Assembly: GCA_032719365.1 (NCBI GenBank)
Contig: CM064870.1
Coordinates: 28,785,066 to 28,849,065 of the forward strand
Direction: 5' to 3'
DNA from: Prinsepia uniflora
Taxonomy: Eukaryota > Streptophyta > Magnoliopsida > Rosales > Rosaceae
DNA: 64,000 nucleotides
The notes beneath the pieces were generated by a model. That model did no database searches and was not told the origin of the DNA. It worked only from the letters and a program-made list of their open reading frames with translations. Position numbers and translations under genes: made by a program. Shown one piece after another: positions 22,305 to 34,654 of this stretch. How positions within the stretch are numbered: the first letter of the stretch is position 1; every line of letters begins with the position of its first letter.

Positions 22305-24939
22305 GTCCATACAATCTTGATTTGGGTTTCTCAGTTGGGGCTCAATTGATGATTCTTTTTAAAATCTAAGAAAAAAGCTTCTTCACCAATTCACAACGAA
22401 ATGCACAAATATACCAATTTAATCAGCTGTTTGATTCACTGAATGGGTCAGAGTATTATGTAGGTTTTGTTAATTTAATGCATAAATTATTTATTTTTGT
22501 CATTTGAGAGGATTGCTTGATTCATTTTCCGGTTGCATGTATACATAAAATTTGATTTTAATCAATACGAAGAAAAATGCAAATTATCTGGTGTTTTATA
22601 AGGCTCTGATTGTGGTAAATTTTTCTTCAGCTCCATGAAGAATTCATTGTTAAACTCTTGTTTCCCTTTGGGGAGTTGATTTATTAATTCAAATACAGAA
22701 CATACTACACGCAGAGAGGAAGTTGGTAAGCTATGGCCTTGTGATGCATTAGTGGTTTTAGTGAAAGCATGGAAGCATATATTAGCAGGTTAACATTCTT
22801 AGATCTCTAAGTTGGCAAATTAAATCAGTTGACCACTTACATAAAGAAGTATACAGCTTGAATTTGAGGAAATTGAAGGCACTAGATTAATCGTAGATTT
22901 TCGTTTTTAAAAAGGTGTGTGAAAATGTAGCGAAATTCCTTTAACTAGAGAGAGGTGCAAGTAAAGGTTTAATAGGAGAGGGAACTATTAGATACAGAAA
23001 GATATGGTGAGAAATACTCCAGTCATTTGTGTTTACAGTTTCACTTTCATTATATAGAATTACGTTTCAAAGGCCCTTGGTATTCTGAAGTTGAGTAAAA
23101 CCCATGCCCTCAAGGTTCTTGAATATCCTAATCTAGTGCTTTGTTAGGCCTGGGTCTTTTGGATTAGATATGTTTCTTGCTTCAGGATTTGAAATGATTT
23201 TGGTATTCTTTCTGCGTGGATTCTGGATCAGCTTGTTGGAATTTTTCTGGAGACATTGATCTCATGTTGCTGCTTAAGACCGATTGCCTTGTTCTTTAAC
23301 TTGTTTATCAACTTACTAGTGTTGTAGCATCTGTCTTTAGAATCGCGACATATTGTTAACTCAATTTTTTGTGTTTCATTTTGGAACTTTAACATTTCAC
23401 AATTTCATCATGCCTGCATAGCATGGTGCAATCCGTCACTGCATTGCACTAGGAATCATAGGCAGGTTTTCAAATCCTTATAGATCGAATCATTTTGTAT
23501 CTTATTAAGCCTTATGGTGATGGAACATAATTGTTTATTGTTAGTATGCTGTAAGCAATTTGCGAGTTTGCTGTTTTGTGTTTCTTTAGACTCCCACATG
23601 GCGCTGTGGCTGTCTGGACAAGAAGTTCTGATGGCTCTTTGTGATTGTGCAACTCTGCTCCTCGTCTTAATGGCTCTTGTAGAGTTCTCATGTAAAAGTT
23701 GTGCCCTTGAAGTTACGTTGGCAATCCATTTTTAACATTTTATCAAGAACAGGAAACCAAAAAAAAAAACAAAATCAGAAGTGAAGATGCTAGCTTTCTT
23801 GCGGGGGGGACATACATAGACTCTAGCTTTCTTTCAGATCCTTTAAAAGTAGAATTACTTTCGAAATTTGTGGGACTATATTTTCTTTTCTTTTATTTCC
23901 TTTTTCCTGGTAGGAATTATTTGTTTTTTCTTTTGCTTTTTTAACACAGGGAAAGTTTTCTTTGTCTGCATCTTATATTTATTTTTGAAGCATTGAAGCA
24001 TTTTCATGTCAACTAATTCTCTAATTGCCATGTTTATTGGTTGTCGCTTTCACCTGTTATTTAAGTATAATATCTAGTAAAAGGTAAAATGCATTTTCAC
24101 CGGCTCAAGGCTGTAAAGCTGTAAGGTAAGGCATGTTTGGTCATCCAAATGTTCTTCTGCAATCTATTAATTAGAGTGACTGCAAAGTGGTCAATGAGTT
24201 GACTGACTTGAGTTTAAAAATATTTTGGGATCTTGAAATAGAAGGGATGATCATTTTTATAGAATTAATGAATTATGCAGAAAGGTTTATGTTTTGACTT
24301 CACATTCTGCAGTATATTCATTTGGGTTGGTATAAGATTCTGATGTCTACCTGTGATTGCTAAAGCTGATGAGGGGTAGAACTGTAAGTTTGGAGATTCC
24401 TTAACGAAGAAAATAATGGATTTTCCCTCCTTTTTCTTTTTTTTCTTTTCTTTCTTGTTGGCATCTCTCCTATCATTACCTCTTCTGTCCTTTTCTCGTG
24501 CCCACAGAACAACCACCAAATTAGCAAAAGTTGAACACTTACAATATATCTGCCATCTAATTAGTGCAACAGTGTAATAATAGTTCATGTTGGCGAGAAA
24601 CGCTTGAGGAGAATCAAGCTAAAGAATAAAATTTGTCACCGATGAACTGTTAATAGCAGTTGCAATAGAGCTTTTTCGAATCAGAATGAGCAATAGAATC
24701 AATTAGTAATGAAGGAGACAAAATCAACAATACAATAAAGCAAGCCTTTCTTTCATTCTCACTTATATATAATCGATACCTCAGTTCCTATAGATAAATC
24801 ATACAATAACCTAATTTACAAACACTTGTGAGAGATAGAGCGGGAAATACACACCAATAGCGGAAAGGAATTAACAACATACTGAGTCATGTTAGGAGTA
24901 CTTATAAGTAGCTTAAGTTGGTAACAATTCATTTGAGTC
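22305..24939. other. Intergenic region, no gene seen
   Basis: AT-rich DNA between the Nudix-like gene and the 3' end of the NHL gene. It contains T-rich runs and short open frames only. I see no domain, tRNA or LTR signature. The first few hundred bases should include the 3' UTR of the Nudix-like gene. Confidence 0.55.
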
Positions 24940-25575
24940 TCAGACTGTGGTTGAACACCGAGCGCCTTGCCTTGTAGTGAGAGGACCAGTTGGAAGAGAA
25001 GGACCAAAAGCCATGACAGCAACACAATGAACATTCACTCTGTATTTCCCAGAGACCCAAGTCCCAACCTTCCATCGAAGCCGTCCAATCACCTTCAGAT
25101 TCAAGACCAGTTTGCCAGCCGTTTGATCACACCCCAATTCATAACCAAAGGAGGGAGCCACAGGGAGACCAGTTCCCATCAAAGAAGCTGTTAAGACGTT
25201 GCTATCTTCATGTCCTTGGTAAAATGGAGGAAGAGATGCGTAAACAGTTATCTGTTGGCCCTTGTATGCAGCATAGACTTGAAGCTCGTCGTAGTAAATC
25301 CCAACTTTCTGATTTGGGTTCTTGGAAAGTAGGGTGATTTGGACGGAGGAGTTGAGAAGGTGGGCGCCAGAGAGGTTGAGCTGGTAGATATCAGCTTCTT
25401 TGAGGGAGAACTCGGGTTTGGTGGGGTGAAGGATAAGCCAGACAAGTAATATTATGGAGAGAATTGTGGTGGAAAATGCAGAGAATAGTAATAAAAGCTT
25501 GTTGTAGAGCTTGCTAAAATTTAGTCCGTGTTTGTTGCCGCAGTGTTTGGGAGATTTTGTGAGGGCTTGAGACAT
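24940..25575 (-). CDS. NDR1/HIN1-like (NHL) protein, LEA-2 domain
   Basis: Intronless ORF of 211 residues, the usual NHL size. A short basic N-terminus is followed by one membrane segment at about residues 26-50 (LLLLFSAFSTTILSIILLVWLIL), which predicts a type II plasma-membrane protein. Then comes a LEA-2 domain of about residues 65-190. The family motif NPN..VGIYYD is at residues 86-96, and the conserved YQG..D segment follows at 119-124. NHL proteins act in pathogen response, senescence and abiotic stress; the exact role of this member cannot be read from sequence. Upstream, in the 5' leader direction, there are GAGA/CT-rich repeats (25,590-25,610 and 25,708-25,720). Confidence 0.9.
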   Translation of the reverse strand: MSQALTKSPKHCGNKHGLNFSKLYNKLLLLFSAFSTTILSIILLVWLILHPTKPEFSLKEADIYQLNLSGAHLLNSSVQITLLSKNPNQKVGIYYDELQVYAAYKGQQITVYASLPPFYQGHEDSNVLTASLMGTGLPVAPSFGYELGCDQTAGKLVLNLKVIGRLRWKVGTWVSGKYRVNVHCVAVMAFGPSLPTGPLTTRQGARCSTTV

Positions 25576-25847
25576 TTGCAGGGAGAGATAAGAGGTAGAG
25601 AGAGAGAATGAGAGAGAAGGAGAATGTTTAGAGGCTTAAGAAGAGGAGGGAGTTGATGGGGTTAATAAAGGGAGCTCTGGGAAGCATAAAGCAGCAATAA
25701 TTTTGCTCTCTCTCTCTTTGGACTTTTGACTAGCAGATCCTCAATGTGGTGGGAAGCTTGTAAACTTCGTGAATGTCCTTATAGGATATCTAACAAGAAA
25801 CAATATCAGCATATCATCCATTGGACATGATTGATGTACCTTGGCTT

Positions 25848-25868
25848 GGGGGGGGGGGGGGGGGGGGG
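25848..25868. repeat. Poly-G tract, 21 bp, followed by G/T-rich low complexity
   Basis: Twenty-one G residues in a row, then GTG/GGT repeats to about 25,915. Such a G-rich strand can form G-quadruplexes and is error-prone in sequencing. It lies about 270 bp upstream of the NHL start codon. Confidence 0.9.
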
Positions 25869-28544
25869 TGGGGGTGGTGTGGTGGTGGTGGGGGTTGTGT
25901 GAGTGGTGTGGCATGGTGACTCGAGCTTTTGGGTTTTTTCTATATTTATTAATCGTGGATTTGCTAGCTTACAAATGCAAAAGTTTGCATGAAAGAAAAA
26001 ATACTAGTGCAGAGTGAAAAAGACATGAAAAAATATAAAGAAAAGGCGTGCTAGTTCAGGCAAAGCCTTTGCTGCTTATAATTGTTAAACAGAACAATAC
26101 AACTTTGGACTAGGTGGGAAATTCCATATTAATTAGGGAAACAGAGTAATCAATATTCCCTGATTCATGAATATTCTAGAATGTTGTTGTTGTTGTTCAT
26201 TGTGGCTTTGTTATTTTGATTAGTTTCCCTTCAAAAAAAAATCTGAACAGACATACTTCTGGAGATTACCAGATAACTACATGTATAATACTCTTTGTTT
26301 CATCATCCATATTTGTCATTCCGAACTTAGGTATAGTAAAAATTCTCTGTACCGGACGTTGGTCCGTCCTTTTAGAAATGACGCTTTTTATTTCATATTA
26401 TCTCAATGGATTGGTATTTATGTTTTGTTATTGACATGAAATTGGGAGTCTTGCTAAGAGAAAACTGTAGATAGTAATCCAGCACCGTGCGTATTTTCCG
26501 TGGGTCTCAAGGACCTCTTTCTGCAATCTGCATCATGGTTCATGAATACAAATATACAATACATATTCTGTGCAATCTTGGAGAAGTCAAGCCATGCAAC
26601 CAATCTTAAAACTTTCATTTAAGGAGGCTCCTCTCCTATCTGATTATGCTTTTAGAAGAAAAACATTGTGAATTATGGATACCATATGATGATGATGGAA
26701 AGCAGAGGATACAGATACACGGGATATCTATCTTAGCCAGAATTGGAGATTGGAGTCACTTTTGGAATAATTGAGTAGGAAAGTGAAAGCTTTTAAAAGA
26801 GCAATAAGAGAGAGCGTACCCAATGGCCGATAACAGATAGCCTTCCTTGTTGACTGAACATGAGTGAGAAACAAGTTATTGGTGCTTCAGCCTATTGGCA
26901 GCAGCAATATGGTCATTAGAAAATTGGGATTAGGGATTAAAATATGATTAATTAATCGTGAATCGGTGCTTAACTATGATTTGTTTAGTCAATGAGAGTT
27001 TATAGCTTTGAAATTAAGGGATTTTTTTTTTCCTTCCCAAATTTACTGAGTTGTATTTTATCAGAGAGTTCAAAAGGACAGAAGACATGGAGAATCATTT
27101 AAAACAGGCTTTTTGAAAAAAAAGTGGGAAACATCACCAATCAATCATTTTTTTTTTTGGTTTATTATGTCTTTATGTTGCTTTTATGTTAAGAAAAAGG
27201 ACATGGATGGTAGAATAAGACTATTAGTGGATAGATGAAGTGACTGACCACCGTTGGATGTGAATACTAATGTTCTTGTTTTGTATTTAGGTTTGGCTTA
27301 TTATCATAATTAAGGGACCCTCACCCTCTTTTTGAGAATCTTGAAGAGAATATTATGCATGGCTTACAGTTGCTATAATGGTTTGAAATTGAGAGATGTT
27401 TGGTTTTTACTTTGTTGAAGCCTTGTTCCAGTTATTGAGCCTTTCAATCAAGACTCAAGAGAAAAGAGGAACCCCAGCCTTTTCCAGTTGGTGATTTTTT
27501 CTTTTTCCTCATCTAACCTTTCTTTTCCTCCTTCAAATTTTCTTATTTCTTCCACCTGGGTCCAAAAAAAGAGTCCCTTTTATGACTTTTTGTTACAGGA
27601 GAAAATTTTAATTAAGTTGAAAAAATAAAAAGATTTTAAAAGTCTCATTGTATTTCGTTTCTCTTCAATCTTTCGATTTTTTTCGATTGTTTAGAGATAA
27701 ACATGATCGTCTAAGATGTGTTGAGTCCAGGCACAGACCCAAATCATTTTGGAGTGAGCTCGAACCCATTTCAAATGTGAGAAAAATATGCTAAAATTAA
27801 ATAATTTTTATTTTATTAAATTTTTATTAAATACTATTCTACTAAGAAAATTGACTTTAAATCAGTACACATTTATTTTTAATCTTGAGTTCAATCCATC
27901 TCTATTTTCAATTATGCATTCGCGCCTAGCCATTGTTGCATTGGGAAGAAAACCAAAGTGCAATCTTCTGTTCATATGCATTTGTATTTTTCTCTTACTC
28001 CTGCGACATCTGCCGAACCCACCACCATTATTTCACCTTCAAAGCTAATCAAAGCTAAACCAAATACACAATTTTAACACGGCATGAGTTGTGTTCTCGA
28101 GCAATTTTGTGCAAGAAAAAGGTCAAAAGTGTGAGAGTTTTGAGTTGCCTATAAACCAAGACTTGTTTGATTGTTTCGAACTTTTGAATTGGGAAATTAC
28201 CAACCACAATTAGTGGGGGAGAAGGTTTGATCAATTTGATGACGTAAACGACTTTGAGACATCTTGTTTGGACAATAGTGCACCATCTAGGCAAGACGCA
28301 TCATTCCATCTATTGCTGCCAGAAAGTGATTTTTATAAGTTGAAGTTGCAGTGGGGGCCTCACTTTTGAAGTCCAAAATTTTTCAGCACTCAAAGGTCGA
28401 TGAAAATGTTTCTATATCATGTCGTTACGTTTGATTGGAGGCAAAGATACCAACAGTTTAGTTTTTATTAAAAACATGACATAACGTCCCGAACATAGCC
28501 GAACTACTCAAAGATCTCGTTGTTTGAAAACACCACCCATTTAA

Positions 28545-28716
28545 GTTCGTTGGAGAAGCACGACCAAGTATAAAGTTGTAAGCTTTTGTTTTGGCATTCC
28601 CTTGTGAAATGAAAACACTTCTACTTCCAAGTTCGTTGGAGAAGCACGACTAAGTACAAAGTTGTAAGCTTTTGTTTTGGAATTCCCTTGTGAAATCAAA
28701 AAACTTCTACTTCCTG
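28545..28716. repeat. Two tandem copies of an 86-bp unit
   Basis: GTTCGTTGGAGAAGCACGAC starts at 28,545 and again at 28,631. The two copies run in parallel through TTGTAAGCTTTTGTTTTGG and CTTCTACTTCC with a few differences. Confidence 0.9.
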
Positions 28717-29137
28717 GGGTCTCAAATTACAACCTACTAGACAAGTTGCGAACAAGAAGATAAGTCTAAATGATGATTCAATGAAAGTAGATTAGTATAC
28801 GAACTAAGATTTGAAATTTTGAATTAACAGACCTATGTGATAACAAAATAGGGAAAGAATGAGAAGGCAAACCTTAAGATATTTAAAAGGGAAAAAAAAA
28901 ATAAAAATTATGTACGACCCTATTATACAAGGGATAGATACAGGGTGATATGAGTTGATGCATATCCACAAACAAGATGAATATGGAAGTGGTCTCAGAA
29001 GCATATCTTCAGGCGTGTATTTCTCTCCATGCTTGTCTCCAGGCATCATCAAAACTAAAAAATGGTGTACCAAAGCTATATACTCTACTCAGTCCTACCA
29101 TTGTTGCTATAAGTACAGGAAACTATGTGGTTAACCC

Positions 29138-32100
29138 TTATTCATATGTATTGCCATCAATTTCTGCAGGAGAAGGATGATCAGTATTCGCTTGGCGAAC
29201 AAACTGCCCTTTGATTCTAGGACGCTGCTCTGCAAGTTTCTTTCTGCTCTCATATCGAACCTGTGAATGAATATTTTGTTAAATTGTGAAAGTAGGATTG
29301 GAACGCAGTTGGAACTTGGAAAATGAGATAATGATGTACCTTCTTGTCATAGCATCGATCCTTCCTCTTTAAGCGGAACTTGTTTAGAGCGGCTTCTCTT
29401 TGGATGGACCGATGAGAATTTCCACTTTGATTAAAGAAGGTGTCTTCATTCTTGCTCTCTGGAGCTGCCCGATACATAGCCACCTGATCCACATTGCTAT
29501 TACTTCCACAAGCACTCCCATACCCCATGCTATTCAGATGTCCTGTGGTGCCAATATTACAGAAGCTAGAACTTGCACTCTGATCGGTTGTCGAGGAAAT
29601 ATGCCCTAGATCCTCATTAAATCTCTGATCCTGATCGTGCATGATTTGGTCCATGGAAGCTTTGGAGTTCTGGTAAATTGTGCCATATGCTTGTTCAGAT
29701 TTCTCTTTTTGAACATCTTTCGGATAAAATGCATTCATTAGGAAAGGGTGCTCCTGCTGGGCTGCTGAACTTTGCATTGGTGATGGACTTGACTGAGTAC
29801 AAAACATTGGAGGCAATGCGGTACCATACCCATTGCATAGGATGTCAAACTTTATACCTTTCACAGGAACTGGAAGAGGAAATCGTCTCTGCTCGAGGCA
29901 TGGCGTTGCAATTTCAGATTGGTTAGATTGACCTGTAGCTAGAGTGATCACACTCCTTGGAATACTTAGAGTTGCAGCAGGGGTATCACAATCAGCATTC
30001 GCACTGGATGTTTGCTTTTCAAATTTAGATTCTTGTGCCTTTTGTTGATCAGACAATGTTGTGTTCTGCGGCTGCATTGGCGTATTGATGTATCTGCAAG
30101 AAGAATCATTCATAATCGAAATTAGTGCGCTGAAAGAGAAAAGTGCACAAATCACAGAACTTCAACCATTGAAAATGAAAACTCACCTTGAAAAAGCGGA
30201 GGAATTAGAATGGCCAAGGGTCTGTCTTTTCTCAGTAACTAGATTCTCAAAGCCACCGGAATCAGGTCTTCTCAAAGACAGATCCAATTGTGGAGCAGAA
30301 TCAAACAAGCTAGGTCTATTATTAGAAGAAGAAATTCTCTCGTTTCTACTAGGGTAAGCACTGAATCCTCCAAAAAGGTCAGCAGCACCTCTAGAAGAGT
30401 TGACAAGGAGATCATTGTTGTCACAAGCTTCACTAGTCATATTAGCATCCCCCCTATGACTTTCCAGATTGACACCCTTTCCTATTGAAACTGATGTGTC
30501 CATGTTTTCATACGAAGTTGGTCCTAATTTGATTGACACACGCTCACCAAACTTGGTGTGTGCTTCATCCTTCTGCATTCTTACGTCACCGGGAAAAGCT
30601 TTGCCCTGGATTTGCTGTGAATATTTCTGCATATCCACCGGGACACTCTCAGTTTCAAAGTCTGGCTTCGTACAAGAGCTCTGCACGAGATACAAAAAAA
30701 CAGTCAGTCTAGCAGAAATTTCAAGTGGTCAACAAAAACTGAAAGCAAGTTCCTACAAACGTGATGCACATTCGCTTGATTTCACACACATACCACAAGC
30801 ATTATATCAATTGCACAAAGTGAAAGCAGAACACAAACCTGAGAATCGGTTCCTTTTTCCATGTTTTCCTTGTTTCTTTGAACACATGCCCTATAGCCAC
30901 TTGAATGATTGCTTGCAGCATCGTTTTCAGAAGTGGCTTCAATCTTTTGTTGTCCAACGCTTTCATCATTGGGGGCAGTTCTGATTAACTGATACACCAA
31001 AAAAAAAAAAAACCAAACGATGTCTAATGAGAAACAACCAGACAAGATTTTGAAGCTAAAAAACGAACAGAAAGTTGAAGAGGCATACAGATTGTCTTCT
31101 CCAAACATGCTGCCATAAATTTGTCAGTTCATTCTTCCTAATAGGTTTGACAAGATAGTCAGAAACACCTCTCATCATGCATTTGTAAACTGTGGTAATT
31201 GAATCCTGAGACGACATCACTGCAACCACAAAAAAGCGCATATTCCTTAGATACAAGGATAAAGGGAAATGAAACCGTTTATTAATTATAGGATTCATGT
31301 CCCAATTGATTTGTTCCTCATATCATACTTATAACAGGAATGTTTTTGCAGATCTCGTGCTCCATGATTAGGGTAAGCAAAGCAAATCCGGATATTGATG
31401 GCAGATCCACTTCAGTCAGTATAAGGTCTATGTTATGGGGTCGCGCCTTCAGAATCTCCCAAGCCTTTAAGCCATCAGAGACAGCAGCAACTGCTCAAAC
31501 ATAATACAGCAACCTTAATAAGAAGGGTCTCAGAAATTTATGCTTCCTCAAACAAAAAACAGCAACCATGGCAACCTTAATAAGAATAGTCTCAAAAATT
31601 TATTCTTGAACAATTAATAATTGAACTCAGAACAGGTGAAAGTCAAATGATAGCATTATTTTTATGTAATTACAAGTAGATGCCTTGAACGGATGTGTTT
31701 AATAGCTTGACAAATTGATACCAAAGCAAATTTCTGAGATTTTAAAGAAAATAATACATAATTGATCTTACAGGCTTTAAATCCATTTATATAATTGGCC
31801 TATGCTTGAACTTCATCAATATCATTCAATTCTTCATCCGAATACGGAAACAATCAGAAGACCAAAATATATACCCTTTTTTGTATCCAACAAGTTACTT
31901 AGCAAAAACGGAAAGAAGCAAAGAATCCAAAACAGTAAGGTTCAAAACCTACAAAATTTCACAATGAAAGATCTCCAGAACCATAAACGAAAACCCAGTA
32001 CTTCCTTTATCAAAATACGCTATAAAATTGACAAAAAAAAAAATCAAGACTTTAAGACCCACCAACCTCTGTAACTACATTTCCTGAGAAGGGCAGCTAT

Positions 32101-32286
32101 AATATGCCTGGTAGAGTCATCGGCTTCGACCAACAAGACCCTCATGTTCATGGTGGGCAACAGCTTCTCCCACCTCATTGTCCCAATCGAAGAATCACAC
32201 TCGCCGCCGTCCTTCTCCGCCTCTACTATGTCTTTCTTTGCTTGGCTCCCTGCTTTCAGTCTCGCTTCCAAGTCCTCAATATTCAT
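29138..32286 (-). CDS. PRR5: Pseudo-response regulator, PRR5/PRR95 type (circadian clock)
   Basis: Seven coding exons inferred by hand: 32286-32067, 31490-31329, 31219-31089, 30988-30839, 30680-30187, 30093-29340 and 29260-29138. All have GT/AG borders and consistent phase, giving 677 residues. The pseudo-receiver domain (about residues 49-165) has VLLVEADDSTR, an E (residue 100, LTEVD) in place of the phospho-accepting Asp, and the conserved Lys at 152 (LVKPI). The middle has the family segment DESVGQQK..ATSEN.AASNHSSGY. A C-terminal CCT domain spans exons 6-7 (about 617-660; AALNKFRLKRK, RYESRKKLAEQRPR, GQFVRQ). PRR proteins are nuclear transcriptional repressors of CCA1/LHY-type genes in the evening loop of the clock. 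PRR5 rather than PRR9 or PRR7 is favoured by the middle region and by the neighbouring PSRP1 gene. The start MNIEDLEARL was chosen because the upstream frame lacks family similarity. Confidence 0.9.
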
Positions 32287-32388
32287 CGCAACTTCACCCA
32301 ATTTTTTTATTTTTCTGAGCCCACAGAGGAAACAGAGATTATGAAATGTTCGCGGAGTGAAAATGGAGAATTGCAAATCTCAAATATG

Positions 32389-32773
32389 AAATATCTCCAT
32401 CTTTCTACTGCAAGGAAAGGACTTTCTGTCAACAAAAAAAATATCTGAATTTTTTAGAGGGAAGTAGATCCGACGGCGATGATACCGATTTCCATTTAAT
32501 CCAACGGTGTTGAATATGGCGAGAGATGAAAAATATCTTCAACCCCTGTTGAGGGTGGGACCCTGTGAGCCACGTCATCAACCCAATCTACGAGCAGGGC
32601 CATAGAACGATCAAAAGGGCAGGCGTCATTGGTTTAAGCATTTTTGGTGGTCCAGATTTTAAAAGAAATCATTTTCTCTCTCGGGGATTTTTATGATTTT
32701 TTCGGTGAGGACAGGTGGCATGGTGGTGGGTCCTGCAATGAAGATATAAATATTTAGATATTTGTAGATATTT
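32389..32773. promoter_or_regulatory. Evening-element cluster upstream of PRR5-like gene
   Basis: Within 490 bp upstream of the start codon there are two full evening elements AAAATATCT (32,438-32,446 and 32,530-32,538) and three core AAATATCT matches (32,389-32,396 on the plus strand; 32,756-32,763 and 32,766-32,773 on the minus strand, reading AGATATTT). A CCACGTCA element lies at about 32,570. Evening elements bind CCA1, LHY and RVE MYB-like factors, which is how PRR5 and PRR9 genes are set to their time of day in Arabidopsis. Confidence 0.75.
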
Positions 32774-34460
32774 ATGAGTGCATTAGGAGGCGATGGATCT
32801 GATGGGTAGAATTGAGCCGCGTGGAGAATAAGTGGAGTGAGGTTTATTTGTGGCCTTGGAAAGTTGGAAGTGGTCAATGGACCAATAGGGCATCTTAGTT
32901 TTACTTTTGATCAAAGAAGACGGAGTGTTTATTTATAATTTCCTTTTCTTTTTTTTTTATCAGAGTGTATTTATAATTTCATGATCTTAATTTAAGGAAT
33001 ATTTTCGGCTATTATGCATATGGATCGTGGATAAAAAATAATCTTAAAAGGATATAAGGCTTGGCAAAACTCCCTGAAGAAATTTCCTATAAATTTTCTG
33101 AATTTAGTAATCAAGAGGGAAGATAACGAGTGGCTGTTAAGGTGTGATTGGTGAAGGGAGGTGATGAATTTAATTGGGTATGGAGAAGCGAAAGGTGTAG
33201 CTTTCTCAATATCAAGGTTGGCATTAGTGGCTCTAATTCTTGATTACAGGGACTATAATGGGATGAACAAGATAAGGATTAAAAGATAAAAATGAAGGGT
33301 AGACCTTCCACTTATTATTTTCTTTTCTTTTCTTTTTGATGGGCCATCAATCATCATGCTTTTGCTAGCTTGCCGCGTCATCCAGGAATTGAGTCCCCTC
33401 ATATTCCGCTTAGACTTTAATGTTTCGTAATATTTAATGATATAAACATCAAAACCATTCACACCATATTTTAGGGTTCACTCTACTTTTTCATAATACT
33501 CGTATAATTCAAACGTTCCTCTAACATCAAAGTCTTGTTCCTCATGTTCTCACAATTTTGTGTGTTGCTTATGATCACACATCCCACCATCACCAAGTCA
33601 CCATCTGCGTATTTGTAATTATGACCTATTTTTTCCTTTTTCATTTAGAGAGTTATTTGCACAAAATATCTTCCATTCTTCATATGCATATTTTGGGATT
33701 GTGGCATAGCAAAATAAAAAACAAAATAAAAAACATTGCATCATTTGTGTTGGGTTTTATTAGAGAAGTTTATTTCTCAATATTGAAGAATCTCACTTTA
33801 AAAAAGTATTAAAAGAAGATATAATATATAGCATCTCACTTTTAAAGAGTATTAAAAGAAGATATAATACATAGCGAGTGATAATATTGGATGTTGCAGG
33901 GAGTGAGCCATTGGTATTTGGGTAAACTTTAGGCCTATATCTGCCCTTTGCTTTTGGTTGTAAGCCTTAACGGCCTCAACTTTCAAGCAAGCAATTTAGA
34001 ACCCTCTTTGTTGCTCCTTTTTTCATACTAGAATATTTTGGAAAATGCTCAAATTCATAACCTCCGACTACATTATATTTGGCATAAAAGTCCGATTTCA
34101 TTCTAATTCTGCACAAAGAATCTAATCTGGTTTCATACAATGATGAAAAATAGTACAAAAGTCAATTTAAGCACCATACAAATTGTGGGCTCCTCCTAGA
34201 TCCATAATCGCCTGCCACCAGGCCCATGACTATAAATAGATCCATGTAAATGGGTCTAAATTGGGGGGAGGGGGGTCCGAGTAAGGCCCACGAGCCCTTG
34301 AGTCATCGTTGATCCATTGAATGCGAACATCGAGAATGCCCAAAAGCATGCAGAGGATGCATCCAATCTGCACCACTCATCCAAATAAGCATACAAGATT
34401 AACGGCTAAGATTCAAACAGTCCCTTATACTTGACCATAGAGAATGAAGTGGATAATGTT
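32774..34460. other. Shared intergenic region between PRR5-like and PSRP1 genes
   Basis: A divergent gene pair borders this region. No ORF has recognisable domains. A 42-bp tandem duplication (TTAAA..GTATTAAAAGAAGATATAA, about 33,791-33,874) lies in it. Confidence 0.5.
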
Positions 34461-34469
34461 TGAAATGGC

Positions 34470-34475
34470 CACGTG
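34470..34475 (+). promoter_or_regulatory. G-box upstream of PSRP1
   Basis: CACGTG within GCCACGTGTT, 180 bp upstream of the PSRP1 start codon and just upstream of a TATA-like stretch (TATAGTATATATC, about 34,481-34,493). G-boxes bind bZIP and bHLH factors including light-signalling PIF/HY5 proteins, fitting a plastid gene. Confidence 0.6.
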
Positions 34476-34654
34476 TTTGCTATAGTATATATCCATTTCT
34501 ATCATTTTGTCCGCTTGCTCACTCAGAGCTAGAACCCGCAGCTGCTAAAACCCCTCGCTTTCTAGCAATTTCCCTTCACTTTTCTAGCAATTTTCTTTCA
34601 ATCCAAACACTCCCAGAAACTCATCACAACCCCATACTCTGCCATAATCTCCAA

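Larger units (their letters stand above)
25576..29137. other. Intergenic region between NHL and PRR5-like genes
   Basis: No convincing gene in 3.5 kb. It contains a CT-rich leader just upstream of the NHL gene, a 21-bp poly-G tract (25,848-25,868) followed by GT/GGT-rich DNA to about 25,915, several T/A-rich runs, and an 86-bp tandem duplication at 28,545-28,716. The last 150 bp should be the 3' UTR of the PRR5-like gene. Confidence 0.55.

Noticed and set aside
23420..23735. Stretch with HGAIRHCIALG-like and MALWLSGQEVLMAL-like translations, considered as a lost gene exon
   Set aside because: The frames are short, do not connect with splice signals and match no family with confidence.
30469..30984. 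171-codon open frame on the plus strand within the PRR5-like gene
   Set aside because: It crosses the inferred exon-intron borders of a well-supported gene on the other strand and has no domain.
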